The notes beneath the pieces were generated by a model, which saw only the letters and a list, made by a program, of their open reading frames with translations, was not told the origin of the DNA and searched no databases. A stretch of 64,000 nt of DNA from Ostrinia nubilalis (Eukaryota > Arthropoda > Insecta > Lepidoptera > Crambidae), in the NCBI RefSeq assembly GCF_963855985.1, contig NC_087109.1, positions 9,940,001 through 10,004,000 on the forward strand, written 5' to 3'. This document shows positions 1-10,261 of the stretch, one piece after another; the first letter of the stretch is position 1, and each line of letters opens with the position of its first letter. The position numbers and the translations under genes are program-made.

Positions 1-1
1 C

Positions 2-1213
2 TACATACAATCTGGTTTTACCAAGGGTCGTTCCACCACCGATGCCGGGGTTGCACTACTTAAACATATCTTCGAGGCTTGGGAGAATTCTCAAAATGCA
101 CTAGGGGTCTTCTGTGATCTCTCAAAAGCTTTTGACTGCGTAGAACATCAAACGCTAATTCGCAAACTGCACTATTATGGGGTGAAGGACTCGGCTTTGG
201 ATTTAATACAATCCTATTTAAACTTTAGAGTTCAAAAAGTTGACATAAATGGTGTTTTGTCTTCTGGGTCACCTGTGAAAATGGGAGTTCCGCAGGGGTC
301 CATTCTGGGTCCATTCTTGTTTCTTATATACATTAATGATCTACCATATTTTGTTAAGGACTCTTGCGAAATCGTGTTATTTGCTGATGACACATCTTTG
401 ATTTTTAATATTGATAGAAGTAAAAATAACTTTGACGATGTAAATAATGCACTAACAAGAGTTTTAAGTTGGTTCACTACAAATAATTTACAACTCAATG
501 CAAAGAAAACAAAATGTATAAAATTCTCTTTGCCTAACGTAAAAACAGTTAGTACCCAAATAGAACTTAATAATAATGCAATCGATCTGGTAGACTCTAC
601 TGTATTTCTGGGAATTACCCTGGATTCAAAACTCCAGTGGGGCCCCCATATAGAAACTCTGGCGGGAAAGCTCAGCTCAGCGGCTTTTGCAATAAAAAGG
701 ATACGGTCATTAACCGATGTTTCAACAGCTCGCTTAGTCTACTTTAGCTACTTTCATAGCCTAATGTCATATGGAATCATGCTATGGGGCAAAGCTGCAG
801 ATTTTGAAACAATATTTATTTTGCAAAAACGTGCGATAAGATACTTGTATAAAATGAAAGCAAGAGCGTCCCTTAGAGAATTGTTTAAAGAAATTGGCAT
901 TCTCACGGCCGCTTCACAATACATCTTAAACTGTATTCTATTTATTCAACAAAATATTAACGAATTCAAAAAGAAAAGTGATATTCACCAAATTAACACT
1001 AGAAATAAAAATAAATTGGCTATACCCGCTTTTAGACTTAATAAAGTGTTTGCCACTTTTATGGGACAAGGTATCCATTTTTATAACAAAGTCCCTGATA
1101 AATATAAAGAGCTACCGTATAATAAATTTAAAGGTATAGTTAAAGATCACATGCTTAAAAAAGCCTATTATACAACTCGAGATTTTCTTAATGATAAGTC
1201 ATCCTGGGAGTAG
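2..1213 (+). CDS. Non-LTR retrotransposon reverse transcriptase, C-terminal part (5' end outside window)
   Basis: The frame is open from base 2 to the TAG at 1211-1213 (403 codons), so this is the right part of a LINE ORF2 whose endonuclease lies off the window. RT landmarks appear in order: the finger motif QSGFTKGRSTTDA near the start, motif A FCDLSKAFDCV (about 110-145), motif B GVPQGSILGP (about 284-313), and motif C FADDTSLIF (about 379-405) with both catalytic Asp residues. The thumb-like FLGITLDSKLQW and a C-terminal KRAIRYLY block follow. The enzyme would copy the element's own RNA at a nicked chromosomal target. Order and motif style fit the jockey/CR1 group. No stop or frameshift is seen, so the copy is fairly young. 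The 3' UTR and tail follow directly downstream. Clade assignment is inference. Confidence 0.88.
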   Translation, partial: YIQSGFTKGRSTTDAGVALLKHIFEAWENSQNALGVFCDLSKAFDCVEHQTLIRKLHYYGVKDSALDLIQSYLNFRVQKVDINGVLSSGSPVKMGVPQGSILGPFLFLIYINDLPYFVKDSCEIVLFADDTSLIFNIDRSKNNFDDVNNALTRVLSWFTTNNLQLNAKKTKCIKFSLPNVKTVSTQIELNNNAIDLVDSTVFLGITLDSKLQWGPHIETLAGKLSSAAFAIKRIRSLTDVSTARLVYFSYFHSLMSYGIMLWGKAADFETIFILQKRAIRYLYKMKARASLRELFKEIGILTAASQYILNCILFIQQNINEFKKKSDIHQINTRNKNKLAIPAFRLNKVFATFMGQGIHFYNKVPDKYKELPYNKFKGIVKDHMLKKAYYTTRDFLNDKSSWE

Positions 1214-1922
1214 GATTATGGTCCTCTCATGCTCGCACTAAAAAGAATTAAAATGAAAAGTAATATTGTATAAACTAATAATAATTTCTCAAATGTTATA
1301 GTGTCATGCTTCTCAATCTAGACTGTTACTTAGCTTTATTATTAGTTTTTTTTAAAGAGATAACTTGGCATTGTCATTCTCACTAAAATGTCTCTGGTGT
1401 GGTGGCGTAGTGAGGCGGGTCGTTACATTCCCTCTAATATGGTCGAGTGAAGCGATGGCTGGTTCACTCGTCATGTCTGTGAACAGGCGCTGCTTTCGGG
1501 GACTGGTCAATCCAAGTTATTCAAATTTATGTATGCGAGTCATTTCTACTAGTACCTTAATATGTAAGTCTAGATATTAGCACGTCACTACCTTGTTTAA
1601 TATACCACGCAATCTTGTATACCTACCCATTTTTATGAAACACCATACAAGAATGCATGGTAAATTCAGTGAACTGCTCCTGAATCGAATGTACCTACTA
1701 CTACTATTTCTATTTATTTATATTAACCGGCAGACAGTGGTGACTGAGTTTGTTGCGGCGCTTCTTCTCAGCACTTGCCAAATGTTGGTCTCGAAGCGCT
1801 GGTAGGGTAAAAAGATTATGAGACATGTAGAGGCTCCTTAAGAGCATATTTTATGACGATTTGTAAGAACTATTTATTAGTCTAAACAAATAAAGGAATT
1901 TTGACTTTGACTTTGACTTTGA
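1214..1922 (+). mobile_element. LINE 3' UTR and (TTTGAC)n tail
   Basis: This follows the RT stop codon and ends in three or four tandem TTTGAC units at 1900-1922, a microsatellite tail typical of non-LTR elements. Two other pieces of the same 3' UTR occur here: 58748-59122 (same strand, near-identical to 1546-1922) and 38880-39006 (opposite strand, matching 1390-1530). The short frames in it are not genes. I assume, without proof, that it belongs to the ORF at 2-1213. Confidence 0.75.
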
Positions 1923-2198
1923 ATCGTCTTTACACTCTTTAGAAGACACTGACACTGATACAAATAAATAATAAAAAATTAGGTCAGTGGGTCAAATATA
2001 GGGGCAGCTGCACGTCACTGAAAGACGATTCTGTTTACTCGGCATATGGGCTGGAGAACATGAACCCTTGTTTACAGATGCAGATGTAAATGGAGTTATA
2101 ACTGGACAAATTTTACATGAAATGTGTAACAGAAATCAGTTAAAAGACACATACATGGAATACCAATAAGGTTGCGGAGGGAAAGCTACCTATATAAA

Positions 2199-2556
2199 CT
2201 AGCGGCTGCCCGCGACTTCGTTCGCGTGGACCTAGTTTTACCCCCGTTAGATATCATGTTGATAGATGGCGTTTCACGGCTTCCCCCAAATGAATATTTA
2301 CGAACGTCATACAGTAGTTTGTCCAGCGCTGTAGATTTTAACCAATGACGATAGGTAAATGGCGCTTTTTAGACACGTCTTATTTATTTATTGAAATTTA
2401 TTTGTCACATATCGTCATAAGTGTTAGCCTATATGTTAATCTGGGTTATAAACAATAATACTGTAAAGTTTCAACAAAATCCGTTCAGTAGTTTTTGCGT
2501 GAAAGAGTAACAAACATCCAGACATCCAAACTTTCGCCTTTATAATATTAGTAGGA
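2199..2556 (-). mobile_element. Non-autonomous Helitron-like element
   Basis: Read on the minus strand it begins TCctactaatattataaa (ending at 2556) and finishes with a GC-rich hairpin, GTCGCGGGCAGCCGCTAGt, whose CTAG is at 2199-2202. A 5' TC and a 3' CTRR after a hairpin are Helitron hallmarks. Related copies sit at 14824-15278, 16873-17029, 41114-41296 and elsewhere. It has no coding capacity and needs Rep-helicase in trans. Confidence 0.72.
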
Positions 2557-2700
2557 AGTAGGATATTTCACAATCTAAACTAATATTTTACTATTTAGTT
2601 TAGCATTTACTTACCTACAGTAAATATTAGTTTGGATTGTGAAATGTTTAAAATAAAAAAAATAATAAAACAAAACAGGGTTTCAAATTACCTATCTTTA

Positions 2701-2886
2701 TCTAATTTATAAAGAGGTAAAGTTTGTGTGTTTGTATATTTGTTAAATTGTAAGGGGTAATCTCGGGATCTGCTGAACCGATTTTAAAAATCTTTCACCA
2801 ATAGAAAGCCACATTATATCTGAGTGTAATAGGTTATATAAAAACCGAAAAATACTACGCGGGCGAAGCGGCGGGCGGAAAGCTAG
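2701..2886 (+). mobile_element. Short Helitron-like element
   Basis: It starts TCtaatttataaagagg and ends in the GC-rich terminus GCGGGCGGAAAGCTAG at 2883-2886 followed by T. The interior differs from the 2199-2556 copy, so it is another non-autonomous subfamily. Confidence 0.6.
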
Positions 2887-4803
2887 TTTATTTATAATTA
2901 TGTACGAGCATAATAATTATTAAAGTCTAAGTCAAACATTCTTTATTTTTGTGGACCTATATTAACGAGAGATTAGACCTAGACAAGGCGTAAAATATTT
3001 CAAGAAAAAAATTAAAAACTATTATAAAGCTAAATTTTGCTCTCATGGAGCCTTTACCTACTCTGACAAATCAAGACTTAAAGAAGAAACTAATAATAAA
3101 ACTATTTAACTGTCCTGCAATGAAAAGCTTGATCGGGTACAACACCTCAAGTTATTTTAGAACTTGATTTCATTAAAAGACTCTGAATATCAAATCGCTT
3201 AGGTATCTAAAGTCAAACGATTCTGAAATGTCAAGTGGCATAAAGTTGGGACTAATAAATAACCCATTAAGATAGTAACGCCCTCCTGTCAATGACATAC
3301 CTGGAACGTTAGAGTATTGGACAACTAGTAAAAATGCTTTGTCCTAAATGACTGACGGATATCGTAGGGACCTGAAAGTTGGAAGGTGTGTTCTTTGTAT
3401 GACGTAGGCATCCGATTTTCCGAAATGGGGTCATGAAATGAAGTGGGTGAAAAAAGGGGGCAAAGATTGTATGGGACAGTGATTCTTTGGTTCAATCTAC
3501 TTGAAATTTTGCTTAACAATTCCTTAATATTATAATTCATGACAAACGTGTGAAAGGGGTAGAAAGTTATTTTGGGAGTCATTTGCGTCGAAGTTGATAT
3601 CAATACTAGATACTTACTGCTTTTGATTTAATTACTTTTTATTTTTACAAGTGTTTGAAAACTCCATGTCAGTTTGCAATCAATGTCAAGTGAAATCTCA
3701 AATTGAAATGTCCAATCTCAATGAGGAGGCTCTGCATTTATTCCTAGAATTCCCCTAACACCGTCAAATTACCCTTTCGAATTCAAGACAGTGCAGTTTC
3801 CCATCAAAATCTGCTTCGTAATGACTATAAACAAAGCTCAAAGTCAAACTCTAGCAACCTCTGCATAAACTCCCATGAGTGCTCAGAGCGAGTGCCTGCG
3901 CCAGGTAACCGCGTGTGATGCTCATAGTGATTTTCGATACAGAGCCCCGTAATACGTTGTACATAAATGATGGAAAGAAAACACCCAGACCAATACAAAC
4001 AAATATGTATGCAATTTTAGTATGATATTTTTATTTATTAATACACAAAAAGACTGAACAAAATTGATGCGTGTACTGATTAATGTAATTAACCACATGC
4101 AAAGTTTCGTGAATTGCAACAACTATAATTTATTATCCAAGCTCTAAATAATCGCTACTACGAGTAACTGATAATAAAATGTTTTTCTGATGAACTGATC
4201 ATTAAATGACCTACCGATAGGTCGGGTGACGTAATCTTGAAATTCTTTTGAACTTCCGGAAGGTCTTCACTCTTTGAACCGTGTTTACTTTGGCAGTTAT
4301 ATTTTATATTTATTCGATTCTAAAATATTCCCAAAAATTCTGAAAGGTGTTTTAATTTGTATCACTTGGATATGATTTGTATTAGAAAGTGTTGTGAGTG
4401 TGACGCTTGAACGGAAGGAAGTCAACCTAACCTAACCAACTGGTATTTTTATACTGTGTAGCTGGGAGAGCTCTTTGGCGCGCTGTCTTCGGCGAAGTAT
4501 TGCGCGCGCAGATTTTGACAGCGTGAAATACCTACTTTAGCAGAAATACCAAGCCTTAAGGTGAAGATGGAGAGAAGAATAGGGTAAATAAGGGTTTTAT
4601 TTGCGATATTGGAAACAGATGTGCATTATGTTACGTTGCAGAGAAGTGCAGCGGTAAGATAATATTAAAAAGTTACTCAGAAATTCGTAGTATGAAAAAT
4701 ACAATTGAGTACAAGTTTTCAGCAACAACATCAGCTATCCGGATTAAAGGAAAAGATGAAAGGAAAGAAGACCTTACAACTGATACTATAAGATCAAACT
4801 TAC

Positions 4804-5280
4804 CTTGAATAGTAGTATTACAGTTCATCCCACCCGCATACGTGTCTGTATTGTTCTTATTACGAGGATGCGTAATCTGCTGCTGTTCAGGGTTCCTAAA
4901 CCTGAAGGGTTCACATGGATCATCCTCTCTCTTCACTCTTCTCTTCCCTTTAGAATATTTTCTAGCACCATCATACTTCTTACCATAACCTACTTTAGTT
5001 TCAGCAAAATTTCTCACACCACCCATCTTGTCATCTGTACTTTTCAAATTTACTTGCTTATTACTAACAAGATCTTCGTTTTCTTTATAAATTTCATCGT
5101 ATTTATGTACAATATCATTATTGCTTAATTGTTGTCTACCTAGCCTATTATGTACATTGGTCCAAGAGGTTTCCATGTTTCTGATGTTTGGTTTATTTGC
5201 TAATTTGCTCGTCTTCATGCTTTCAGGGATGTTGTCATAATCAGCTGTGCGACCGATTGTTACGCCAAGGGTGGACGTCA
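4804..5280 (-). CDS. Exon of a secreted/membrane CUB-domain protein: end of signal peptide, prodomain, furin-like site, start of CUB domain
   Basis: This is a 477-nt internal exon on the minus strand, phase 1 at both ends. The acceptor is a pyrimidine-rich tract ending TTTTGTTACAG just right of 5280, and the donor is G|GTAAGT at 4804/4803. It encodes 159 residues. The first finish the hydrophobic signal sequence begun in the exon at 30946-30985 (TSTLGVTIG). About 110 polar residues follow, rich in Asn, Lys and Asp, then KGKRRVKRED, a textbook proprotein-convertase site. The last 40 residues have a Cys-Pro start, I-T-H-P, an N-N-T glycosylation sequon and a second Cys 29 residues after the first, followed by T-T-I-Q-G. 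That spacing fits the N-terminal part of a CUB domain, whose remainder would be in the next exon off the left edge. Insect Neto, the auxiliary subunit of kainate-type glutamate receptors, has a prodomain removed at a furin site before its first CUB domain, so it is a candidate. Other CUB proteins are possible. The frame continues past the donor but that tail is intronic. Confidence 0.75.
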
Positions 5281-5317
5281 CTGTAACAAAAGAGAAACCA
5301 TGTTAATAAATTGTTAA

Positions 5318-5420
5318 ATAGTGACGGAGTTTCTTGAGCTGCTTCTTTTCAGCACTGTCCCAATTATTGCCCCGAAGCAGTGATATGGGACGTGTAGAAG
5401 CGCTTTTTAAAAGATAGATT
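5318..5420 (+). repeat. LINE 3'-tail fragment
   Basis: The run gtgacggagtttcttg ... agcactgtcccaa ... gggacgtgtagaagcg resembles the terminal part of the 3' UTR at 1738-1830 and similar fragments at 7262-7400 and 48030-48150. It is a short remnant without coding sequence. Confidence 0.45.
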
Positions 5421-5525
5421 GAGTCCCGGTTAAAGGCATAGGGTAGTTTTTATCCCGGTTTTTGAAGCAGGGACGCGCGCAATAAAGTTTTTCTGTGACA
5501 GACACAAACCGCGGGCAAAAGCTAG
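5421..5525 (+). mobile_element. Helitron-like 3' end fragment
   Basis: The tail (tttttatcccggtttttgaa, GACGCGCGCAATAAAG, ...CCGCGGGCAAAAGCTAG at 5509-5525) is the same as the 3' half of the complete copy at 62274-62506. The 5' end is missing. Confidence 0.6.
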
Positions 5526-5827
5526 TTTTATAATATTCTATTGATAACAAGATAATTGACAGAAGTGAGAAAGTGTGCACTCTTTTTCACGCAAATTATC
5601 ACATTATATCTTAGAAGTATATTCAGCGCGTAAATCTTGTAAATAGAGAAATCCCCGGCTCTCCGGGAAACCTGGTAACAAAGGTGTTGGAGCTTTACAC
5701 CTCATTGTGGGCCCTCCGTCATATTATCGCGGTTTTCCTCCAACTTTTATGCGCAGCTGTTGTGTACAGTCGGCGGGAGAAACTTATAGTATTTATTCTT
5801 CTTCTTCTTTTCGTGTCGACAACAAAC

Positions 5828-6013
5828 CTACACAGAGTCAGCCCAAAACTCCGCCACAAAAGTGGCGTTCTCAGCAGCACTCATCAAATCCTCCTGAGTG
5901 CAGTTGCTTGGGCACTCAGGGCACGACATCAGGTGCTTCGTCGACTGGGGAACAAAACCGCACCTGCACTCCATGTTTAAGCCATCCAAGAATCCCCACG
6001 ATCGATCACCTAA
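5828..6013 (-). pseudogene. C-terminal zinc-knuckle fragment of a LINE ORF2
   Basis: On the minus strand about 60 codons read in one frame to a TAG at 5830-5828. They contain C-R-C-G-F, H-L-M-S-C-P-E-C-P and finish with a VAEFWADSV-type end. A CxC...HxxxCxxC cluster followed by an A-x-F-W end is characteristic of the extreme C-terminus of some jockey-like and RTE-like ORF2 proteins, where it binds nucleic acid. No RT is attached, so this is a 5'-truncated insertion remnant. The two plus-strand frames over the same bases are shadows. Confidence 0.55.
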
Positions 6014-6019
6014 ATTGTA

Positions 6020-7170
6020 GTCATAGTATTTTTTATCTTTAGATATCTGTTTGATTTAGAGAAATAAGGTATTTTATCACTAAAGCTTTTGAATAACGTT
6101 CAATCCCATATTTACTAACATGTCCTGTGGGTGAAGTAAAAGATTCTATATTATGGTTTTAATTGAGATGAGGCGTACTTACGTCATAGTATTCAGGGTC
6201 TCTGACAATATTCGATTTCATTATTGGGTCTCTATTTTCTTTTAATAGGTACTAACGTAATAGTATAATCAATTCAATCAACTTACTTGATTGATTCGAT
6301 ATACGAGTAGATAGAGACAAAATAATAATATTCCTACTTAAATGTACAATACAAATATTGCGCAGAAAAATGGTCAAGAAACTAGCTGACTGTCGTAATA
6401 TAACATAATCTAATGGCACAATATGTACTGATATGATTACTATGTCGTTCGTAAAAGCCACTTTTGTGCTCGCATCTCTACAAGAATCCATTACTTTAAT
6501 TACGTCTTCTCTTTTGCTCCCACAAAACATAACACACTACAAAAAACAACCGACTATCGCTGTTCGAAATTTTGATGAACGGTAGACAACGAATGGTTTT
6601 ATATTTCATTTTACACTTTCATTCATAGCTGAACGATTGCCAATTGTTTTTATGGAGTGTTTTTTGTTTTTTATAGAGCAAAAGAGCGATAAAAGCAACC
6701 GGTACAATCGCAGAGTTTATTTATTTATAGTCATTAAATTATTGTTTGTTTTTATTTATGTACATTAGAATGAAGAACGACACAAGAATAAGTATTGCTA
6801 TCAGACTGCCAGTTGGTTTTTAAATTAATATTTTGCTAGATATGTATAATTGAAATAACAAATTTCAAGTACTCGTATATTAATGAAGACTTTAATTAAA
6901 ACCACTGAGTTCATTATCCTGAAAGTTTCAGTGTTTGCAATTAAATGAAAATATTAACTCTGGTTTTTGGCGCAAAATTATTATTTATTTTACATTAGGT
7001 GACATGCTATTAATTAAGTGGGTTTTATTCGATAACTTTTCACACACTAAACCCACCAATATGAGTCGTTGACTTTTGACATGTTGTCAAATGTCATAGA
7101 AAATACATAAGTAAGTAGTCGACATGATTCAAAGATCAAAAGAAATTAAAGAAAAAAAAAAAGATTTTCA
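6020..7170. other. No recognised gene or repeat
   Basis: AT-rich sequence with no supported coding exon. The minus frame at 6252-6530 has no recognisable domain and no splice context that I can defend. Confidence 0.4.
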
Positions 7171-7171
7171 A

Positions 7172-7245
7172 AACGACCGGTTCTGCGCTATCCTCATCCA
7201 GGTACTTCCCACGACCTTCACCAGATCGTCAGTCCACCTAGTAGG
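7172..7245 (-). repeat. RTE-type LINE C-terminal fragment
   Basis: On the minus strand it carries the conserved end of RTE-like ORFs (TDDLVK..G..W, then ..AQ..). The plus strand reads caccagatcgtcagtccacc, the complement of the RWTDDL block found at 16200-16563, 26380-26480 and 57220-57310. About 70 bp only. Confidence 0.5.
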
Positions 7246-7261
7246 TACTTGACTGGCTGAC

Positions 7262-7405
7262 TGGTAAAGGTGACTGAGTTTCTTCCACCAGTTTTCAGCA
7301 CCAGCCCGAATGTTCCGAAGCGGTAGTAGGGCAAGCTATACTTGGGACGTGTATGAAAGGGCCTATGAACTGAATAAACTATTTGATTTTATTTGACTTG
7401 GCTAG
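7262..7405 (+). repeat. LINE 3'-tail fragment ending in ATTTGATTTTATTTG
   Basis: It has the gtgactgagtttcttccacc ... tcagcacca ... gggacgtgtatgaa layout seen at 1738-1860 and 5318-5420, and ends aataaactatttgatttta, a typical LINE 3' terminus. Confidence 0.5.
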
Positions 7406-7707
7406 GTGTGTAAAGTTCTTAATACTTTCGTCTGACTGTACAACACAAGTACCCTCACACACAGCCCATAAGTTACAACCTGAAACGCCCCTGAAACGCG
7501 TCTGAAACGCGTCGGCGTAGCAGTTTGTGTAATGCCCTTCATTTATCCACACCCTGTAGTTGCTAACTTTGGAGATCGCTCATCCTCTCGGCAACCTCCT
7601 TGATGTTGACTTTGAAAGTTCCTAAACGGGTCTACAAAAATATACAGGGTGGAAATCCCTAGTTATCAACAACTGAAACATTGAATTTTTAGATATATCC
7701 AGTTTAT

Positions 7708-8338
7708 TCTGTAACCTATTATTGGTACTGTTTGAAAGAGCTCGTGAAGCACTTCCAGGATCAGTAACTAGTTTTTCAATGTCTTTTATAGTTTAGAAAT
7801 AATCGAGTGAGATTACTTATCGTTTCCATCCTGTATACAGTTTATCAACCGACTTCAAAAAAGGAGGAGGTTCTCAATTCGACCCGTATGTTTTTTTTTT
7901 TTTTTTTTTTCTATGTTTGTTACGCGATAACTCCGCCAATTATGAACCGATTTGAACAAATCTTTTTTCGGCGTATAGGTAATACCTCAAGGGTGGTCCC
8001 ATTTAAATTTAATAATAGAAAAAACAACCCCCAAGGGTGGAAAATTGGGGATGAACTTTTTTATACGCAATATCTCCGCCGATTATAAATCAATTTGAAC
8101 GATTATTTTTTTGTTGAATAGGTATTATCAAAAGGGTGGTTTCATGCGAATTTGAAGAAAATATTTCACCCCCAAGGGTGGAAAATTGGGGATGAACTTT
8201 TTTATACGCAATATTTTTAATTTTTAGATTTTTTTTGTGTTCACGCATTTGAAGTCGGTTTTATTTTTTTAAAAAGTTATATGTTATTCTGTAACCTATT
8301 ATTGGTACCGTTTGAAAGAGCTCGTGAAGCACATTAAT
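7708..8338. repeat. About 50-bp direct repeat pair flanking an inverted-terminal element
   Basis: A segment starting tattctgtaacctattattg and running through gaaagagctcgtgaagcac occurs at about 7708-7757 and again at about 8285-8333 with one or two mismatches. Between the copies lies the element at 7847-8261. Confidence 0.6.
7847..8261. mobile_element. MITE-like element with AACCGACTTCAAA terminal inverted repeats
   Basis: The left end AACCGACTTCAAA (7847) and right end TTTGAAGTCGGTT (to about 8260) are inverted copies. The interior has a run of about 22 T (7889-7910) and two diverged tandem units sharing cccccaagggtggaaaattg (around 8027 and 8169). The frame at 7807-8088 over it is not a gene. 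Confidence 0.6.
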
Positions 8339-8540
8339 ATGCCCGTTTAGAACCATTTAAAAATTAGGGATAGACGGTGAAATCCCTATTTTTTAAGTAA
8401 TACATAACAGGATTTTTGTTTTCAAAGGGGTCACTTCAAATTTAATTTTAAGTGACCCCTATGTAAACAAAATTCCTGTTATTTGTTACCATTCACTTGG
8501 GGTCACTTAAAAATTAGGGATTGATGGTGAAGACGGGCAT
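8339..8540. mobile_element. Palindromic MITE-like element
   Basis: The ends ATGCCCGT and ACGGGCAT are inverted, and ttaaaaattagggat occurs just inside both ends. The centre is a nearly perfect hairpin: ggggtcactt ... aagtgacccc with outer arms aacaggattttt / aaattcctgtt. Confidence 0.55.
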
Positions 8541-8646
8541 TAGACTCCTAAAAGTAACCCTTCCTTTTCACGGTAGGTAGTCGAAATAAGAATATAACTT
8601 CATTTGAAACAAAAGACGACCTTTTGGTCCTTAGGTTCCCAACCAG

Positions 8647-8711
8647 GTTCAATTCATTTTTTATTATGGGAAGGTTTGTGTTGACCGGGTTCAATTCATT
8701 TTTTATTAAGG
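8647..8711 (+). repeat. Tandem direct repeat of GGTTCAATTCATTTTTTATTA
   Basis: Two copies of GGTTCAATTCATTTTTTATT, 42 bp apart (8647 and 8689). No gene is seen in the surrounding 8545-9005. Confidence 0.6.
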
Positions 8712-9010
8712 GATAATAAATGGTGGCAACGAAAAGTAGTTGCTATAGACTCAAGGAAAATGTATGATGCCAGTTATTGTTTTCTCTCTGTCGTTTACGG
8801 CTTATTTTGTTATCCCTGGGCCACACACATCGCGACAATATTTGGGCGACAACAGAGCGAAGTCTTGCGACTATACAAAAAAGCAATGCAATACCTATGT
8901 ACTCGAATACTTGGCTACACTCATCGCGATAACCCGAACATTCGCGCTATCGCAATGTGCGTGGTGAGTTTTTGCGATTGCCCATACTAACCTAGCTACC
9001 TTGTAAAAGC

Positions 9011-9232
9011 GTGTTAAAAATAATAACAAATATTATGTGCGATTTAAAGTTTATATTATTTCTCAAACTGGTGAAAGGGCAACCTATATTTCGAACATAT
9101 TCAAGTGCCCTGAAAAAGGCCTCCATACCAATAAGGAATTTAAATAAAAAAGAAAAAGAAATTGCAGCCAAAATAGTCAGACATAAAACTCCACAGCCAA
9201 AAAGGAGAGTGACAGTAAAAAAGCCCCAGTAA
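9011..9232 (+). CDS. Small lysine-rich hypothetical ORF
   Basis: A 73-codon frame (GTG/ATG-type start region at 9011, first internal ATG shortly after) ends with a basic run including KKEKEIAAKIVRHK and PKRRVTVKKP. I do not recognise a family. The basic, low-complexity C-terminal half could be a remnant of a transposon protein or chance coding in AT-rich DNA. No splice sites are evident and no neighbour supports it. Confidence 0.15.
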   Translation: MLKIITNIMCDLKFILFLKLVKGQPIFRTYSSALKKASIPIRNLNKKEKEIAAKIVRHKTPQPKRRVTVKKPQ

Positions 9233-9234
9233 TT

Positions 9235-9420
9235 TAGTCCCTTTGACAAAGCCCTAATTACGGTGTTCAGGTCTAGAGGGCGGTGTATCCGTAACTTTTT
9301 ATTAGCAGCCGGCGAACACAGGCCGTTAGGGCAGAATGAGCGATGAATAAATTAGTGCTGCCCCGGGCCGCGCCCCCGGGGACCTGCTCCAGACGACTAG
9401 TGATGCGCCTTGATAGTGGG
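9235..9420. other. GC-contrasting non-coding block, possible conserved element
   Basis: This 180-bp stretch departs from the AT-rich surroundings, matches nothing else in the window and contains TAATTACGG, GATGAATAAATTAG and a GC palindrome (ccccgggccgcgcccccggg). It could be an intronic regulatory element of the surrounding gene. This is inference only. Confidence 0.25.
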
Positions 9421-9544
9421 AATTCCCGGGATTTTGGGGAAAAATTACGACTCTCGGAAAAAAACTATGAAAACATAAGACATTAACTACACAGACAGGC
9501 TATCAAACAAAAAACTGAAATTTAACTTAGAATTAAATGGTGCA

Positions 9545-9602
9545 TAATTAGGAAAGCCGACCCCGTGGACCGGGATAAGGCGAGACAGAAGAAGAAGACT
9601 TG
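9545..9602 (+). repeat. RTE-type LINE extreme C-terminus remnant
   Basis: The sequence reads KADPVDRDKARQKKKT in one frame, resembling the last residues of RTE-like ORFs before an AAG-rich tail (gaagaagaagac). Very short; assignment tentative. Confidence 0.3.
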
Positions 9603-9999
9603 TTTAAACATCTTCTCGCATAAAACTCAGCAACAATATTTAATACCTAAATGTTTCTACTCAATTAACGAATATCTAACAACTGACCACCGAAAATGTC
9701 TCTAGATACTTTAATTTGTAATCTGCTTGTTTTGTTATTTTTTAGCATCGAAGTACGCAATTATGTTACATCTCATATTATGTATAATGTATATAGCCAC
9801 CTACTCTGTTGCAATACCTCCTAGGTCACTAAGTCTTAAGCCCATGTGTATGTAATTTCCACCATTACCTACAATAATTGTCACTTAGTACGCAATAAAG
9901 ATTTGAATTTGAAAAGATTTGTTTTTGAACTCTAAAACTGACTGAGATAAAGAATCACAATAAATACATTTCTTTATTAATAATAATAAAGAAATTAAT

Positions 10000-10227
10000 A
10001 ACGGACTACTATTCCGGAGGTAGCGGGTTCGATTCCCGCACAGTACAAACATTTATTTTGTGTGCATGAACATATTTGTTTTTATTGGACTGGGTGTTTT
10101 CTATGTATAATAAGTATGTATTTACAAAAAAAAAAGTATTTAAGTATGTTTATATCCGTTGTCTAGTACCCATAGTACAAGCTTTGCTTAGTTTGGGACT
10201 AGAAGCGCAGTGTAAAATGTCCAAGGA

Positions 10228-10258
<31 letters not shown>

Positions 10259-10259
10259 T
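10000..10259 (+). mobile_element. tRNA-derived SINE with (TTTA)n tail
   Basis: The 5' part has a pol III B-box-like GGGTTCGATTCCCGC (10027-10041). The body (gactgggtgttttctatgta, then tagtttgggactagaagcgc) and tail TTTA x6 (10231-10259) match the minus-strand copy at 15710-15975 along their length. The head is more decayed than in that copy. The 60-codon frame inside is meaningless. Confidence 0.72.
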
Positions 10260-10261
10260 AG

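Larger units (their letters stand above)
1..4803 (-). other. Downstream intron of the minus-strand CUB-domain gene (partial)
   Basis: The minus-strand exon at 4804-5280 ends at a GTAAGT donor, so everything to its left in the window is expected to be intron of that gene. It contains the LINE 3' half at 2-1922 and two Helitron-like copies. I see no recognisable gene from 2890 to 4803. A stretch at about 3247-3332 is shared with 17051-17130 (an old dispersed repeat). Confidence 0.55.

Noticed and set aside
4422..4437. CCTAACCTAACC, like the insect telomere repeat TTAGG
   Set aside because: Only two units; too short to mean telomeric DNA.
4673..4803. Continuation of the CUB exon frame past the donor
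   Set aside because: A consensus GTAAGT at 4803 and loss of CUB-like pattern after it indicate intron read-through.
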